Origin: Saprospiraceae bacterium
Lineage (GTDB): Bacteria > Bacteroidota > Bacteroidia > Chitinophagales > Saprospiraceae
Direction: 5' to 3'
DNA: 64,000 bases
Assembly (NCBI GenBank): GCA_016716185.1
Contig: JADJWV010000002.1
Location: 1,402,501-1,466,500 of the forward strand
In this document: positions 52,435 to 62,092 of the stretch, piece after piece
Layout: each line of letters opens with the position of its first letter
How positions within the stretch are numbered: the first letter of the stretch is position 1
Translations under genes and position numbers: made by a program
Notes under the pieces: generated by a model
The model's input: the letters and a program-made list of their open reading frames with translations, nothing else
The model's database searches: none
Told to the model about the DNA's origin: nothing

Positions 52435-54588
52435 ATGATGACAATAGAAAGTGCCACATTTACTACCGGTAAGAGGCTATCGGCATTGTTTAATATATTG
52501 AAATTGCTTTTTGTTTTGTTTTTATTGGCAAATTGTTCTAAGGAGAATTTTCCAAGAATTAATAAATTTAAAATTACATCGGGTGATTCAATGTGTCAGA
52601 AATACTTAGAAATAATTGACTTTGGCGATGGTCAGCATAGTTCATGTGGTGTATTTTATTCTGGTAACAAATCATTTGATCAAGATTCCATATTGCCTTT
52701 TCCAGATCCAAAGAAGTATTTAAAATATTGTTTAAATCTTCCGGATAATTGTGGTCTTAAATTTTATATACTTCCTTATTGTATTGAAAATGGCAAAGTA
52801 ATTAGAGGTGTAATTGACTCTATCATTTCTAAGACACAAACTTTATATCCTCCTTCCATAAATTCAATTGATACAACAATTAAAGACAGATTAATTATCA
52901 ACTATAATATTCCTGATTATACCAATACTCCTCCACAGGAAATAAGATTATGCTACAATATTAATTCGGTTCAGGATGTATCCGAAACCCAAAATCCTAT
53001 TTCTTTGCCAATTAAATATGGTAATCAGTCATATCCACTGCAATCGTTTATAAACAATTCTACCTATAAATTCAAAATATTTGTAAAATCTTGCAATTCA
53101 TTTGGAACTACATCAGTTGAAAAAACAATTCGGACGCCTACTACCCAGCCAAACTGTACTGCAAGCTTTGGGCAAATTAGTTGGCAACAGAAAAGTAGGA
53201 CCAAAATTATGTTAAAAGGATCAATAGCTTCAACTTCGACTTTCTCTGACTATGGTTTTTGCATAGGTGCTAACTGTTCGCCCAAACTCAGCGTAAAAAA
53301 TGACATAATATCAAATTTGGACACTATTTTTAATTCAAATATTCCTGGAAATTACAATGTGCAGTTATATTATGAGTGCCCAAACATGACAATTGTAAAA
53401 AGCCCTCAGATTACAACAATTTCTTTGCAAGTACCTGTTATTACTATATCAGATCCCATTAAGAATCCATCAGATAATTCTTTGATGCTTTCTGGAAATT
53501 TCAATATCACTAATTACCTAAGTACACAATTTGGGTTTTGTTACTCGACTACAAATCCAAACCCAACAATTTTAAATTCTGATACCAATATTTTGGGAAG
53601 CACAATTATCCCTACTTTTAATTCAAAAATCGCAGTACAGTTGAATAACACATATTATGTTCGATCTTTTGTGACTGATTGTGATGAAACTATTTATAGT
53701 CAACCAAAATCAATTTTCTTACCCAATAATCAAACAAGTTGTCCAATTGATATTTTGCAGAGTCACTCTTATCCAGATGATGGATTAAGATCTGCTGTCG
53801 GTGTAATTTTAAATGGTAAATTATATGTTGGAGGTGGCTTAGATAAAAATTTAATTTCTCAAACTGAATTTTATTCATATGATGAATCGGCTAGCTGGAT
53901 TTCTAAAGCGCCTATGCCTATAAGTAGTAAAAATCAAGGAGGTGTTGCTTGTGCTTTTGAATATGTTTCTAACAATAGAATATATATCTTAGAAAGAGAC
54001 ACTACAAAGGTTTGGCAATATGAACCTGGAACTAACCGGTGGACAGACGTTCGGCCATTTCCCGGCCTCCCAAGAAAAGGTGCAATAGCCTTTACGCTTT
54101 ATGGTAAGACATTTGTTTTAGGTGGTCAAAATGGAAATACTCCTTTAAGTGATATGTGGGAGTTCAAATATAGTAATGGAACGGTTACTTGGGATCAATA
54201 TCAGTCTGTAATTGATTGTGGCCCAAGATATCAGCCTGGCTACTTTATTATTAACAACATCTTGTATATCTTTGGTGGTAATAGTTCTAGCAATACTGTA
54301 TGGACACTTGATGTTGCCATGAATAAATGGATTGACACTAGGGTGTCATTACCTGTAGCACTAAGTAATTTTTCTGGTGGTATATTTTTCACTTTTGGTG
54401 AAAAAGGATATGCAGCAAAACAGAACAGCAGTGCGTTGTATGAATTTGATCCAATCCAGATGAAATGGTGTCCATCTAATGATATAAATGCAATTGATTT
54501 TGGTATATCTATATCAAATAATTCTGCAGCCTATTTTGGTCTCGGTAGAAAGATTGATTATACTAAAGAAATGTTTAAAATGAAGTAG
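52435..54588 (+). CDS. Kelch-repeat lipoprotein
   Basis: A 717-residue lipoprotein with a hydrophobic signal and lipobox LLANC (C34). Residues 35-440 look like beta-rich Ig/fibronectin-type repeats with paired Cys (FGFCYSTTNPNPT, DYGFCIGANC). The C-terminal part (about 450-690) is a kelch beta-propeller: blades with LNGKLYVGGG, NNRIYILE, YGKTFVLGGQNG, NNILYIFGGN, each followed by W-containing turns. Kelch propellers bind proteins. The gene is AT-rich and converges on the TSP3 gene with only 12 bases between. Probably surface exposed; partner unknown. Confidence 0.78.
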   Translation: MMTIESATFTTGKRLSALFNILKLLFVLFLLANCSKENFPRINKFKITSGDSMCQKYLEIIDFGDGQHSSCGVFYSGNKSFDQDSILPFPDPKKYLKYCLNLPDNCGLKFYILPYCIENGKVIRGVIDSIISKTQTLYPPSINSIDTTIKDRLIINYNIPDYTNTPPQEIRLCYNINSVQDVSETQNPISLPIKYGNQSYPLQSFINNSTYKFKIFVKSCNSFGTTSVEKTIRTPTTQPNCTASFGQISWQQKSRTKIMLKGSIASTSTFSDYGFCIGANCSPKLSVKNDIISNLDTIFNSNIPGNYNVQLYYECPNMTIVKSPQITTISLQVPVITISDPIKNPSDNSLMLSGNFNITNYLSTQFGFCYSTTNPNPTILNSDTNILGSTIIPTFNSKIAVQLNNTYYVRSFVTDCDETIYSQPKSIFLPNNQTSCPIDILQSHSYPDDGLRSAVGVILNGKLYVGGGLDKNLISQTEFYSYDESASWISKAPMPISSKNQGGVACAFEYVSNNRIYILERDTTKVWQYEPGTNRWTDVRPFPGLPRKGAIAFTLYGKTFVLGGQNGNTPLSDMWEFKYSNGTVTWDQYQSVIDCGPRYQPGYFIINNILYIFGGNSSSNTVWTLDVAMNKWIDTRVSLPVALSNFSGGIFFTFGEKGYAAKQNSSALYEFDPIQMKWCPSNDINAIDFGISISNNSAAYFGLGRKIDYTKEMFKMK

Positions 54589-54600
54589 TTATATTTTGGA

Positions 54601-55734
54601 TCAGTTAATATGTAAAATTGAATTCAAATCTCTTTGTTCTTTAATGTTTATATTATAAATTATTGTCACTTCACTATTATTGTCAGCTATATCTAGTTGA
54701 TTTGTAAGGTTTTTTAGAATAATGATTCTTTTTCTATCCGGACTAATAAATTTTAGCAGGTCTACCTGTATAGTATGCTCTGATTTCTTGGTTATTTGAA
54801 AAACGATAGTTTCAATATTTCTTAATTCTGGAATATTCGGGAATTTCATTTTGGAATAACTCAATTCAAATGAGTTTGCTTTCATTGCCAACAGTTCATT
54901 TATATTGAAATTTATAGGGATTTCAATAGTCGATATTTTCTTCTTAACATTTTCTAATATGGGAGGTTTCTTTTCAGTAAGCGGAATTTCAGGGCATCCA
55001 TTTCGCTTTTTCGACCCTTTTGTATAAGGGCATTTGTCTTCAAAATCACAAACCCCATCTTTGTCACTATCTGGGCAACCCTTGCACTCGGGCAGTCCAA
55101 CTAGATCAGGACAATCATCTAGAGCATCAACAACACCATCCGAATCTATATCTTTTGGAAGGTTGGCTGTGGGTATTGTTTTGTACTTATATGAAGATAA
55201 TAACTTTGGATTGTCTAAATCTTTTCCTTTAAATATCACTTCAAATGAAATGCTATCTGTCCTTTTGGTACTACGAGCTGAATTCAAAGTTTGGCAATAA
55301 CTAAGATCTAAGCTTATTTCACAAATCCAATCCAAAGAGTTTTGATGCCAATAACTAGTATCTTTTTTGAAATTACCAAATTCAAAGGAAAGATATGCGA
55401 TCTTATTTTCATCTTTGACAATTAACATGCTGAATTGGCGCTCTAACTCCCTTAAATAATTAAACGGAGTAAGTGGAATATCATTTTCATAGGAATCTGA
55501 TATATTGTCATATATACCTATGCTATCACTTGATGTTACTAATTCTTTCAGTATGAATTCCTTATTGGTTCTTCTTTCATTTTCAGTATTATCTGGATTT
55601 ATGAACAAATTAATTTGGCTATAGAAATCCTTGACCAAATTTGTAGCTCTTAATTTATAAAGGTTATCACTTTGTGAATTACCTACTGCTACCCAAAGCC
55701 AAATTGCTAAAAATGAGATGATTTTTAAATTCAT
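54601..55734 (-). CDS. Exported protein with thrombospondin type 3 calcium repeats
   Basis: A 377-residue protein with a signal peptide (about 19), an N-terminal alpha/beta domain (20-190) whose layout resembles the NTF2-like protein encoded next door, and Ca-binding TSP3 repeats (DSDGVVDALDDCPD, DSDKDGVCDFEDKCP) near 200-240, followed by a beta-rich C-terminal part. TSP3 repeats act as rigid spacers. The start overlaps the stop of the 55731 gene by 4 bases, so the two are coupled. Confidence 0.75.
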   Translation of the reverse strand: MNLKIISFLAIWLWVAVGNSQSDNLYKLRATNLVKDFYSQINLFINPDNTENERRTNKEFILKELVTSSDSIGIYDNISDSYENDIPLTPFNYLRELERQFSMLIVKDENKIAYLSFEFGNFKKDTSYWHQNSLDWICEISLDLSYCQTLNSARSTKRTDSISFEVIFKGKDLDNPKLLSSYKYKTIPTANLPKDIDSDGVVDALDDCPDLVGLPECKGCPDSDKDGVCDFEDKCPYTKGSKKRNGCPEIPLTEKKPPILENVKKKISTIEIPINFNINELLAMKANSFELSYSKMKFPNIPELRNIETIVFQITKKSEHTIQVDLLKFISPDRKRIIILKNLTNQLDIADNNSEVTIIYNINIKEQRDLNSILHIN

Positions 55735-56387
55735 GGTTTTTGAGTAGGTACACTTTTAGGCTTAGGGCTAATGGTATTTTCTTCTATTTTGCCATCAATA
55801 ATTTGTGGATTTCCAATTCCATTTAATTTTAATTCATAGTAAAAATCATTATTCTTTTTGCCTGTCTTATTGTACTTCTTTTCAATTCTAACTTCAATAT
55901 CTTTCGTAGTTATGTCCCTGTATGATCGTTTACTAGTACCAGTGAATTCCTGATAAATCTTTACCTTTCCATAGTAAAACCCATCATCACCTAGACGGAT
56001 TTCGTCTATAATATTAATATATTTCCAGTTAATCTCTACGCTTTTATACCCATAAGTCAAGACGCGGTTCAAATATTCACGTATTGGTAACGATTTTTTA
56101 GCCTGCCCCTGCTTTGGAATTAATTCGACTTTTGCAGTATCATTATTAAATAACTCAATAGCTTGTTCTATTGTATTTCGCCTTATTTTAATATCAACTT
56201 TTTTATTAGCTATAGTTTGTATTAAACTTTCAAGTAATCTTATATTATCATAGATTTTTTTTTCCAGACCAGGTGTATCTTGAGCCTGTAGATTTATAAA
56301 AAATAAAAATGAGCAACAATACAAGATCGACTTAAAGATTAAATTTGATATGTTGGCGCTTAAATTTATCTGCATAATTAAAATCAT
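55731..56387 (-). CDS. Exported NTF2-like protein, function unknown
   Basis: A 218-residue protein with a hydrophobic export signal (to about LQAQ, residue 36) and an alpha/beta domain: N-terminal helix (KKIYDNIRLLESLIQTI), SLPIREYLNRVLTYGYKSVEI and several strands ending YYELKLNGIGNP. The pattern suggests an NTF2-like cone fold; I am not certain. The C-terminal tail is Pro/Lys-rich. It lies in the middle of the minus-strand set of exported proteins, overlapping the next gene by 4 bases. Confidence 0.6.
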   Translation of the reverse strand: MILIMQINLSANISNLIFKSILYCCSFLFFINLQAQDTPGLEKKIYDNIRLLESLIQTIANKKVDIKIRRNTIEQAIELFNNDTAKVELIPKQGQAKKSLPIREYLNRVLTYGYKSVEINWKYINIIDEIRLGDDGFYYGKVKIYQEFTGTSKRSYRDITTKDIEVRIEKKYNKTGKKNNDFYYELKLNGIGNPQIIDGKIEENTISPKPKSVPTQKP

Positions 56388-56418
56388 TAATAAAAAAAAT
56401 ATTTGGCAGTCTACAAGT

Positions 56419-57306
56419 CTATTTCTTTTTGACTTTAACTTCTTTTAAAATTGGTTTTTTACTTATTGGTTCAGACTTACTTGGAAGTGTTTCTTTATTT
56501 CCGCTTTTTATACTTTCCTTAATTTGTATTAATTCACTTTTGTCTTGTTTGTTTTTAACTATTATGCCAGCTAGTGATAACGTAACACTTCCAGATTTAG
56601 GTTCTATATGAAGGTAAAAACCACCAACTTGATTTTCAATATCTTCAGGTAACTTTGATTTACCAGATGTCCAATCCGGGTGATAATATACTATATTGAC
56701 ATCGAAATTATTAGTTACTTTGCCTTTTACAGTTGAATATGAAATAAGTATTCCGATATTATCAATATTTTCAGTTAGTTCAAGATGTTTAAATTCATTG
56801 TCTTTGACTTCAAGTGTCCCCAAACCATTGTCCAGAATTTTGACTTTAAATTTGTCATCAGCTAGAAGAATACCGGATTCTTTCCCAAACTCATTGATAT
56901 TTATTTTAAATATTTCAGGTGTATAATCTTCCTTGTAATCTGTAAAATCTTCATCCGATTTCCATGGTTCCAAAATAGTAGGGTCAATATATATATGCTT
57001 ATTTGTGCTAATTCCTATGCCAACTTTTGAGCCAAAATAATCACTATCTCCCTTGCCATATATCTTTTTTTCCTTTACAAGATGATATTGAACTTCGACA
57101 ATATAAATATAGGGCTCAATGGCTTTTTTAAATTTATTTAATATTTCATCCTCTAGTAAACCAGAGTCATCATTATTCTTTTGTAGATTTTTTGAAGAGT
57201 TTACTCTCTTATTTCTCTTGAGGATATCTTCGATCCTTATCGTATCTTGAGCAAAAGAAGATTGTGATAAGAATATCAGGGCAATCAATATGCTAAACTG
57301 TTTCAT
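56419..57306 (-). CDS. Exported protein, probable catalytically dead trypsin-like fold
   Basis: A 295-residue protein with a signal peptide (to FAQ, residue 20). Compared by eye with the protease encoded just upstream (57333), it keeps the frame of a trypsin-like domain: GISTNKHIYID followed by ILEPW (catalytic His position is T110), DNIGILI (Asp kept, D182) and QVGGFYLHI (Ser position is V227) with the LAGIIV strand. So His and Ser of the triad are missing. The C-terminal 40 residues are Lys-rich. It begins 26 bases after the protease gene, suggesting they act together, for instance as inhibitor or regulator. The fold match needs a profile search. Confidence 0.55.
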   Translation of the reverse strand: MKQFSILIALIFLSQSSFAQDTIRIEDILKRNKRVNSSKNLQKNNDDSGLLEDEILNKFKKAIEPYIYIVEVQYHLVKEKKIYGKGDSDYFGSKVGIGISTNKHIYIDPTILEPWKSDEDFTDYKEDYTPEIFKININEFGKESGILLADDKFKVKILDNGLGTLEVKDNEFKHLELTENIDNIGILISYSTVKGKVTNNFDVNIVYYHPDWTSGKSKLPEDIENQVGGFYLHIEPKSGSVTLSLAGIIVKNKQDKSELIQIKESIKSGNKETLPSKSEPISKKPILKEVKVKKK

Positions 57307-57332
57307 AAATAAGTCAATAACGATAGTAAAAT

Positions 57333-58343
57333 TTATCTAATTTCGTAAGCTGGAACTAATTGTTGAACTTGAATGAAGCCACTGCTAATAATGCCAATTA
57401 CCTCATACTCTCCAATGGCATTTTTGATCATCATGGGGCCACCCGAGGAACCTTGTGCCAAACCATTAGCTGCGATGTTAATCATGCCATTCATTGTGCG
57501 ATCCTGAACTATTTCACCTTTTATAAGGATGGGTGCTATTCTTTCTTGATTAAAACCTTGCAGAAATAAACCATAAGAATAACCATAACCATATATGGGG
57601 GTTTCTTGACTCAGTGTTCTGGATATTTCGCGATTTAATTTTAGTAATCCCTTTCTATTGTTTAATGTTAATTTGGCCCAGTCTGATGCAGAGTTATAAA
57701 TTGGGCATGTTTTTAATTGTTTATCAGAGCCGAGCTTTTCGCAATCTAATAATTCATCACCAGATTGATTAAAAATCACATCTCTGTTACTAAAAGTGAA
57801 TATATCTCCATCGCCGGACCTTGCTTCATATATTACCTCAACGCTTCCTCCAGCAATTTCAGCATTGTTAATATAGGCTAGAATAGCTTCGCCCCTTTCA
57901 TTGTCCTGGTTCCATGATTTGCACCCAGAAATAAACCTCCAGGGCTGGATGACATGTCGTGCAGTAATAAACTCACCTGTTTCAAGCAGAAATCCAGTCC
58001 CAGACCAACTTAAGCCATATTTTGAAATATCTATAATTTCCTGGGATTGCTTGAAGTAAACCTGAACATTTGTAATTTTAATAAAATAAACGCTGTTCCG
58101 AAGTAGTCTCAATTCTGGAGGAAGCAACAAATCAATCATGATGTCATTGGATTCCATGTTCTGTTTACTTGCTAAATTATTGGAATTCAAAATGGGCTTC
58201 TGAATGCTTAATTGACAAGGTATATGTCTAGCTTTTCCATTTCCTATTAAAGGTTTAGCAAGGGATCCGGTTATATAGACAGCGGATAAAATAAAACCCA
58301 AAATGAGTTTTGAACAGGGAACATATTTACGATATGCCTTCAT
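57333..58343 (-). CDS. Trypsin-like serine protease (exported)
   Basis: A 336-residue exported protease. An N-terminal signal or membrane segment (about 12-28) is followed by a 75-residue linker and a chymotrypsin-type domain. The triad is complete: H130 in TARHVIQPW, D221 in ASDWAKL and S300 in GSSGGP. The C-terminal IIS-SGFI strand closes the second barrel. There is no PDZ domain, so it is not a DegP/HtrA enzyme. It is encoded first in a minus-strand set with a pseudoprotease, an NTF2-like and a TSP3 protein. TATATTTG lies upstream at 58395-58402 on the minus strand. Confidence 0.85.
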   Translation of the reverse strand: MKAYRKYVPCSKLILGFILSAVYITGSLAKPLIGNGKARHIPCQLSIQKPILNSNNLASKQNMESNDIMIDLLLPPELRLLRNSVYFIKITNVQVYFKQSQEIIDISKYGLSWSGTGFLLETGEFITARHVIQPWRFISGCKSWNQDNERGEAILAYINNAEIAGGSVEVIYEARSGDGDIFTFSNRDVIFNQSGDELLDCEKLGSDKQLKTCPIYNSASDWAKLTLNNRKGLLKLNREISRTLSQETPIYGYGYSYGLFLQGFNQERIAPILIKGEIVQDRTMNGMINIAANGLAQGSSGGPMMIKNAIGEYEVIGIISSGFIQVQQLVPAYEIR

Positions 58344-58394
58344 AATAATTTGGTTGGATTATTGTTTTTTAAAACACTTAGTATGTTTAGTTGT

Positions 58395-58402
58395 CAAATA
58401 TA
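58395..58402 (-). promoter_or_regulatory. Candidate -7 element of the protease gene set
   Basis: TATATTTG on the minus strand, 51 bases before the start of the protease gene, in a very AT-rich 193-base spacer. Confidence 0.4.
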
Positions 58403-58536
58403 CTTTATTTTATTAAATTACATATTCAATGTAATAAATAATTTTAATATAACATTTTACATATTTTTCTATAATAATATATAGATTTTTAATTATTAGT
58501 CAAATATATAGTGTTATTTAATAATTTGATAAGTTT

Positions 58537-59298
58537 TCATTTTAACCAAATTTTGAATCCTGCGGTTGACACTTTTTCCTGCTTTTCCGATAAATAATAA
58601 TAGCCATCTTCTCCAATTTCATAAGTTTTCTTTCTTTTATTAATGCCAACAGTAAGACGTATGAGATCAGTAAGCCATAAAGCTCCAAAGCCAGCAAAAA
58701 AATAATTAGCTAGATTCAATTCCTTTGTTACTTTAGAATACTGTTGATCACTTTCTTTTGCGTTATCCTTCAACAAATAGGAATTATAATCTGATTTTGC
58801 TTTCTGGTATAATCCAACTCCAGCAGCTAAAATCAAGTATGATCCAATTGCCATTAATTTATCCATTTTTCCATTCATTAATTGACCAGACCCCCAACCA
58901 GGAACAAGCATCGATTTTAAATAGTATTTACTAGAGGAAAATTTAGAATAAGGAATTGCATCCAATTTAAAAAAAACGGCATTTGACGATACAATTGTTT
59001 CGTTTACTGTCCAGATAATTTTCTTTGAATTTCCAACATTTAAAAATTCACCATAATCTCCAGAAAGTTTACCATTAATATCTTTCAAATTGAATTCTTT
59101 GCCATGGATATAAGTACACACATCAATTTTAAAATATTTTGAATCCTCAAATGGATGAAGATTATAGACAATTTCAAATTTGTTACTCCCAATATCATTA
59201 GCAACATGCATATCAGATATTATAGGTTGTGCGCTACAAAAGCTGTAAGAAATTAATAGTGTTAAAAATAATGTCATTGTTCGCATCACTAATTTCAT
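58537..59298 (-). CDS. Exported protein with Ig-like domain and DUF5683-like membrane part
   Basis: A 253-residue protein. A signal peptide (to CSAQ, about 24) is followed by a beta-sandwich domain of a kind frequent in Bacteroidota (KLSGDYGEFLNVGNSKKIIWTV), then a segment with KSMLVPGWGSGQLMNGK, two membrane helices (about 150-165 and 195-215) and a YEIGEDGYYYL tail. The second half resembles DUF5683. It may anchor or sense at a membrane. It lies 193 bases upstream of the protease gene and may be transcribed with it. A minus-strand TATATTTG is at 59368-59375. Confidence 0.65.
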   Translation of the reverse strand: MKLVMRTMTLFLTLLISYSFCSAQPIISDMHVANDIGSNKFEIVYNLHPFEDSKYFKIDVCTYIHGKEFNLKDINGKLSGDYGEFLNVGNSKKIIWTVNETIVSSNAVFFKLDAIPYSKFSSSKYYLKSMLVPGWGSGQLMNGKMDKLMAIGSYLILAAGVGLYQKAKSDYNSYLLKDNAKESDQQYSKVTKELNLANYFFAGFGALWLTDLIRLTVGINKRKKTYEIGEDGYYYLSEKQEKVSTAGFKIWLK

Positions 59299-59367
59299 AG
59301 CATTTCAATTATAAATAAATGCCTTTTATCGGCCATGTACCTAATTATTTGGTCAGTTTGACAAGTT

Positions 59368-59375
59368 CAAATATA
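59368..59375 (-). promoter_or_regulatory. Candidate -7 element upstream of the 59298 gene
   Basis: TATATTTG on the minus strand, 69 bases before the start codon. Confidence 0.35.
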
Positions 59376-59458
59376 CGAATTTAGCAACTTAAAAATAATA
59401 ATTATATAGAAACTCCATTGACCGGCATCCATAATGAATGCTCCATCATCCATAACCT

Positions 59459-60364
59459 TTACCTCTTGTTTTCCTCTTTGGGTTTCAAGGCCTCATTCGT
59501 AATCAACACCCCAACCAGAATGCACAAAAACCCAACCAGATCATTCCACAAAATCGATTCACCATCGGCCCAGCCCACGAATATGGAAACCAGAGGCATC
59601 AAATAAGTTACGCTGCTTGCAAACAAGACGTGAACGCGTTGAATTAAAATATTGAACAAGGTCATTGCTAAGGCACTGCCAAGCAGACTTAATGCAAGAA
59701 GATGGTAAAAGGAGTTGTCATGAGCTAATGCTATTGGGATCTGGCTGAAAGATCCATTGAGAAAACAGGCAGGCATGCATACAAGAAGTGTGAACCAATA
59801 CATGAGCGTAGTCATTTCAATACCGGGAATACCGGATAATTTACTTTTAATGATATTGCCATTAAAGCCATATAAAATGGGTCCGGCAAATGCAACGATA
59901 AAGAAAAATGCTTCTGCTCTTAGTTCGGCATAAGGACGAAGTGCAATCAGACAAAAAGCACCAAGCAAAGCGATAATGGTGCCGGTCATTTTAATCCGAT
60001 CATTTTTTACATGATAGAATGCAATTCCTATAGCAAATGTGCAGATTGGAGTAAATGCATTGATGATCCCGGCAACAGAGCTTGAAATGCCCTGTTGTGC
60101 GTAAGGATAAATAAATGCGGGTAGAAAACTTCCAATCAATCCGACAAATCCAATGGTTATAAATTTTTCTTTAGGTACGATGCGGAGTGCATTGGGTAAA
60201 AAGGGAAGTAAGGCGGCAGCACTGAATACCATGCGCAATGAAGCAATTTGCGAGGGATTAAATCCGGTGAGGCTATGTTTGATAAAATAATAACTAAACC
60301 CCCAGATCAAGGCCATTGCTATGAGAATGGTCCAATCCCAGAAGCTGGGTGCATGTTGGTTCAT
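59459..60364 (-). CDS. EamA/DMT family transporter
   Basis: A 301-residue inner-membrane protein with ten predicted helices arranged as two EamA repeats (ALIWGFSYYFIKHSLTGF in the first; ALSLLGSALAMTLFNILIQR in the second). DMT transporters move amino acids, nucleotides or drugs; the substrate is not inferable. It starts the return to ordinary base composition at the right edge of the AT-rich island. Confidence 0.93.
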   Translation of the reverse strand: MNQHAPSFWDWTILIAMALIWGFSYYFIKHSLTGFNPSQIASLRMVFSAAALLPFLPNALRIVPKEKFITIGFVGLIGSFLPAFIYPYAQQGISSSVAGIINAFTPICTFAIGIAFYHVKNDRIKMTGTIIALLGAFCLIALRPYAELRAEAFFFIVAFAGPILYGFNGNIIKSKLSGIPGIEMTTLMYWFTLLVCMPACFLNGSFSQIPIALAHDNSFYHLLALSLLGSALAMTLFNILIQRVHVLFASSVTYLMPLVSIFVGWADGESILWNDLVGFLCILVGVLITNEALKPKEENKR

Positions 60365-60514
60365 GGATTCGAAAGCATTTGCGTCGCTATGAGCTTGTTG
60401 TTTTTACTATCTGCAACTAAAGTTGAAAACGATAAAATGTAATCTATGGGCACCAAAAAATTTTATTTCAATGTTGAAAAGAAATGGACGATGAGGAATA
60501 CTGGTAAAAGACTC

Positions 60515-62077
60515 CTAATCTCTTTTCAATACAAACTTCTGACTTAAAACTGCATCCTGGGTAGTTAATTCTACAATATAAATTCCACCGGGTAGATGTT
60601 CAGGAATTTTAGAATCCAATAAATGCTGCCCACGAAAATATTCAGCGGTTGAAGCCAAATTGCTCAAAGTAATGCCTGAAACATCCTTTAACACGATTCT
60701 TATTTTTTGGCTTCGGTCCAGGACAAATGGAATTCTGATAGAGCTGCTTGCAGGATTGGGATAAACCGGCAACAATTCACTGTCCATATTTTTAAATTCA
60801 GGATTACCGGTTTCTGAATCTTCATTACTGAGAATGAGGTCCTCGTCACCGGGTTGGTAAAGCACGTACGAAATGGGTAAATAATACATTTCGTCCGCGG
60901 TTCCTTCTCCCCAGGTAACGGTTTTGGGAGGCAGATTCGGATTTACAGGGTTATTGGAAGTATTGTCGTACGTTGCAATTCCGTGGATTTCAGAACCTTT
61001 GGGCAATACGATCAATTTTTTAAAATAGTAAGAGCCCTGCCAGTTGAAATCCCAGTCATTGATTTTAATCAAGGGGATCTGGTCACCATTCGGCAATTTG
61101 GCATAGACTTCCCACGATTTTCCCAGCATATGACAATGAGGCCATATGCCCAGCACACTCACATCCACCGGAACTTTATACACTCCGTGGAAAGTTTTCA
61201 CTGTCTCCGGCGGCATGATAAATGGTCCATTGATCAGATCTGTTGGCAACATAATTTTATTAAAGACAGTTCGTTTCGATGGTTGCTTCGCAAAAAACAA
61301 ATTCACTGTAGAACTATCTGATTCGTTCAGGCTTGTAGGTGCATAATGCATTTGCAATACCAGATCTGATCCCTTTGGAATTTTTTGTGACATGCCTGGT
61401 GGGTAAAGATTTGGTTTTTGTCCGGGAACATATCCGGGAAGCTGCTCACCTAAAAATCCGACGGAGCCTCCTCCGGAAAAACCATACTCTGCTGATTTCT
61501 CGTCTTCTTTTTTTGCAAGTCCCGTAGCATCGGCCCACAACAAGGTATGATGGACCACTTTTTTATTTCCAGGCCTCATTTCGAGTGCAACCAGTTCCTT
61601 GTCTTCTGAAAGTCCGGTGGGTAATACAAAATATCTGTATTCATCCCGGTTGTTTCCTTTATGAACATAAGATTGGGAAAAGGACAATACCAGATCGGGA
61701 TTTCCTACCTGTGATCCGGTGGGGAAATTTGGAAAAGCAGGTTCGTTTGTAGGATTTCCCTGGGGCATTCCGGAATCAACCCAGTCCACTATTTTTTGAA
61801 TTTCTTCAGTCTCCAGATAATTTTCGTTTTGATAATGTTGGTAACCAGGGTCCGCTTTCCATGGCGGCATATATTTGGATTCAACCACAAACTTGATGAT
61901 GTTCCCACGATTTCTAACTTCCTCGTAATTGGTCAGCGGGAAGGGACCGATTTCACCCGGTCTGTGGCAACTTCCACAATGCGTGTAAATGATACTTGCA
62001 ACATCTTCTGAAAAGGTTTGGGCATAACTGCAAATGGCAAAAACCGAGCAAAGAACCAGGCTAACAATGTGTTTCAT
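60515..62077 (-). CDS. T9SS type A protein with cytochrome c and copper type II monooxygenase-like domains
   Basis: A 520-residue secreted protein (signal peptide ending YAQ, 20). A haem-binding CGSCH (C34, C37, H38) with a possible Met ligand in KYMPPW forms a small cytochrome c domain. Residues 130-430 resemble the peptidylglycine/dopamine-type copper monooxygenases: HH pair in VVHHTLL (H176, H177), H244 in QMHYAPT and H314/H316/M317 in PHCHMLG, which could bind the two copper ions. The C-terminal 85 residues are a T9SS sorting domain (VYPNPASSSIRIPF). The redoxin gene lies just upstream (15 bases). The oxidised substrate is unknown. Confidence 0.87.
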   Translation of the reverse strand: MKHIVSLVLCSVFAICSYAQTFSEDVASIIYTHCGSCHRPGEIGPFPLTNYEEVRNRGNIIKFVVESKYMPPWKADPGYQHYQNENYLETEEIQKIVDWVDSGMPQGNPTNEPAFPNFPTGSQVGNPDLVLSFSQSYVHKGNNRDEYRYFVLPTGLSEDKELVALEMRPGNKKVVHHTLLWADATGLAKKEDEKSAEYGFSGGGSVGFLGEQLPGYVPGQKPNLYPPGMSQKIPKGSDLVLQMHYAPTSLNESDSSTVNLFFAKQPSKRTVFNKIMLPTDLINGPFIMPPETVKTFHGVYKVPVDVSVLGIWPHCHMLGKSWEVYAKLPNGDQIPLIKINDWDFNWQGSYYFKKLIVLPKGSEIHGIATYDNTSNNPVNPNLPPKTVTWGEGTADEMYYLPISYVLYQPGDEDLILSNEDSETGNPEFKNMDSELLPVYPNPASSSIRIPFVLDRSQKIRIVLKDVSGITLSNLASTAEYFRGQHLLDSKIPEHLPGGIYIVELTTQDAVLSQKFVLKRD

Positions 62078-62092
62078 ATTACAAAAATAGTA

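Noticed and set aside
52435..59298. Prophage, T6SS or classical defence island
   Set aside because: No integrase, structural phage gene, nuclease, helicase or toxin domain was seen; all products carry export signals.
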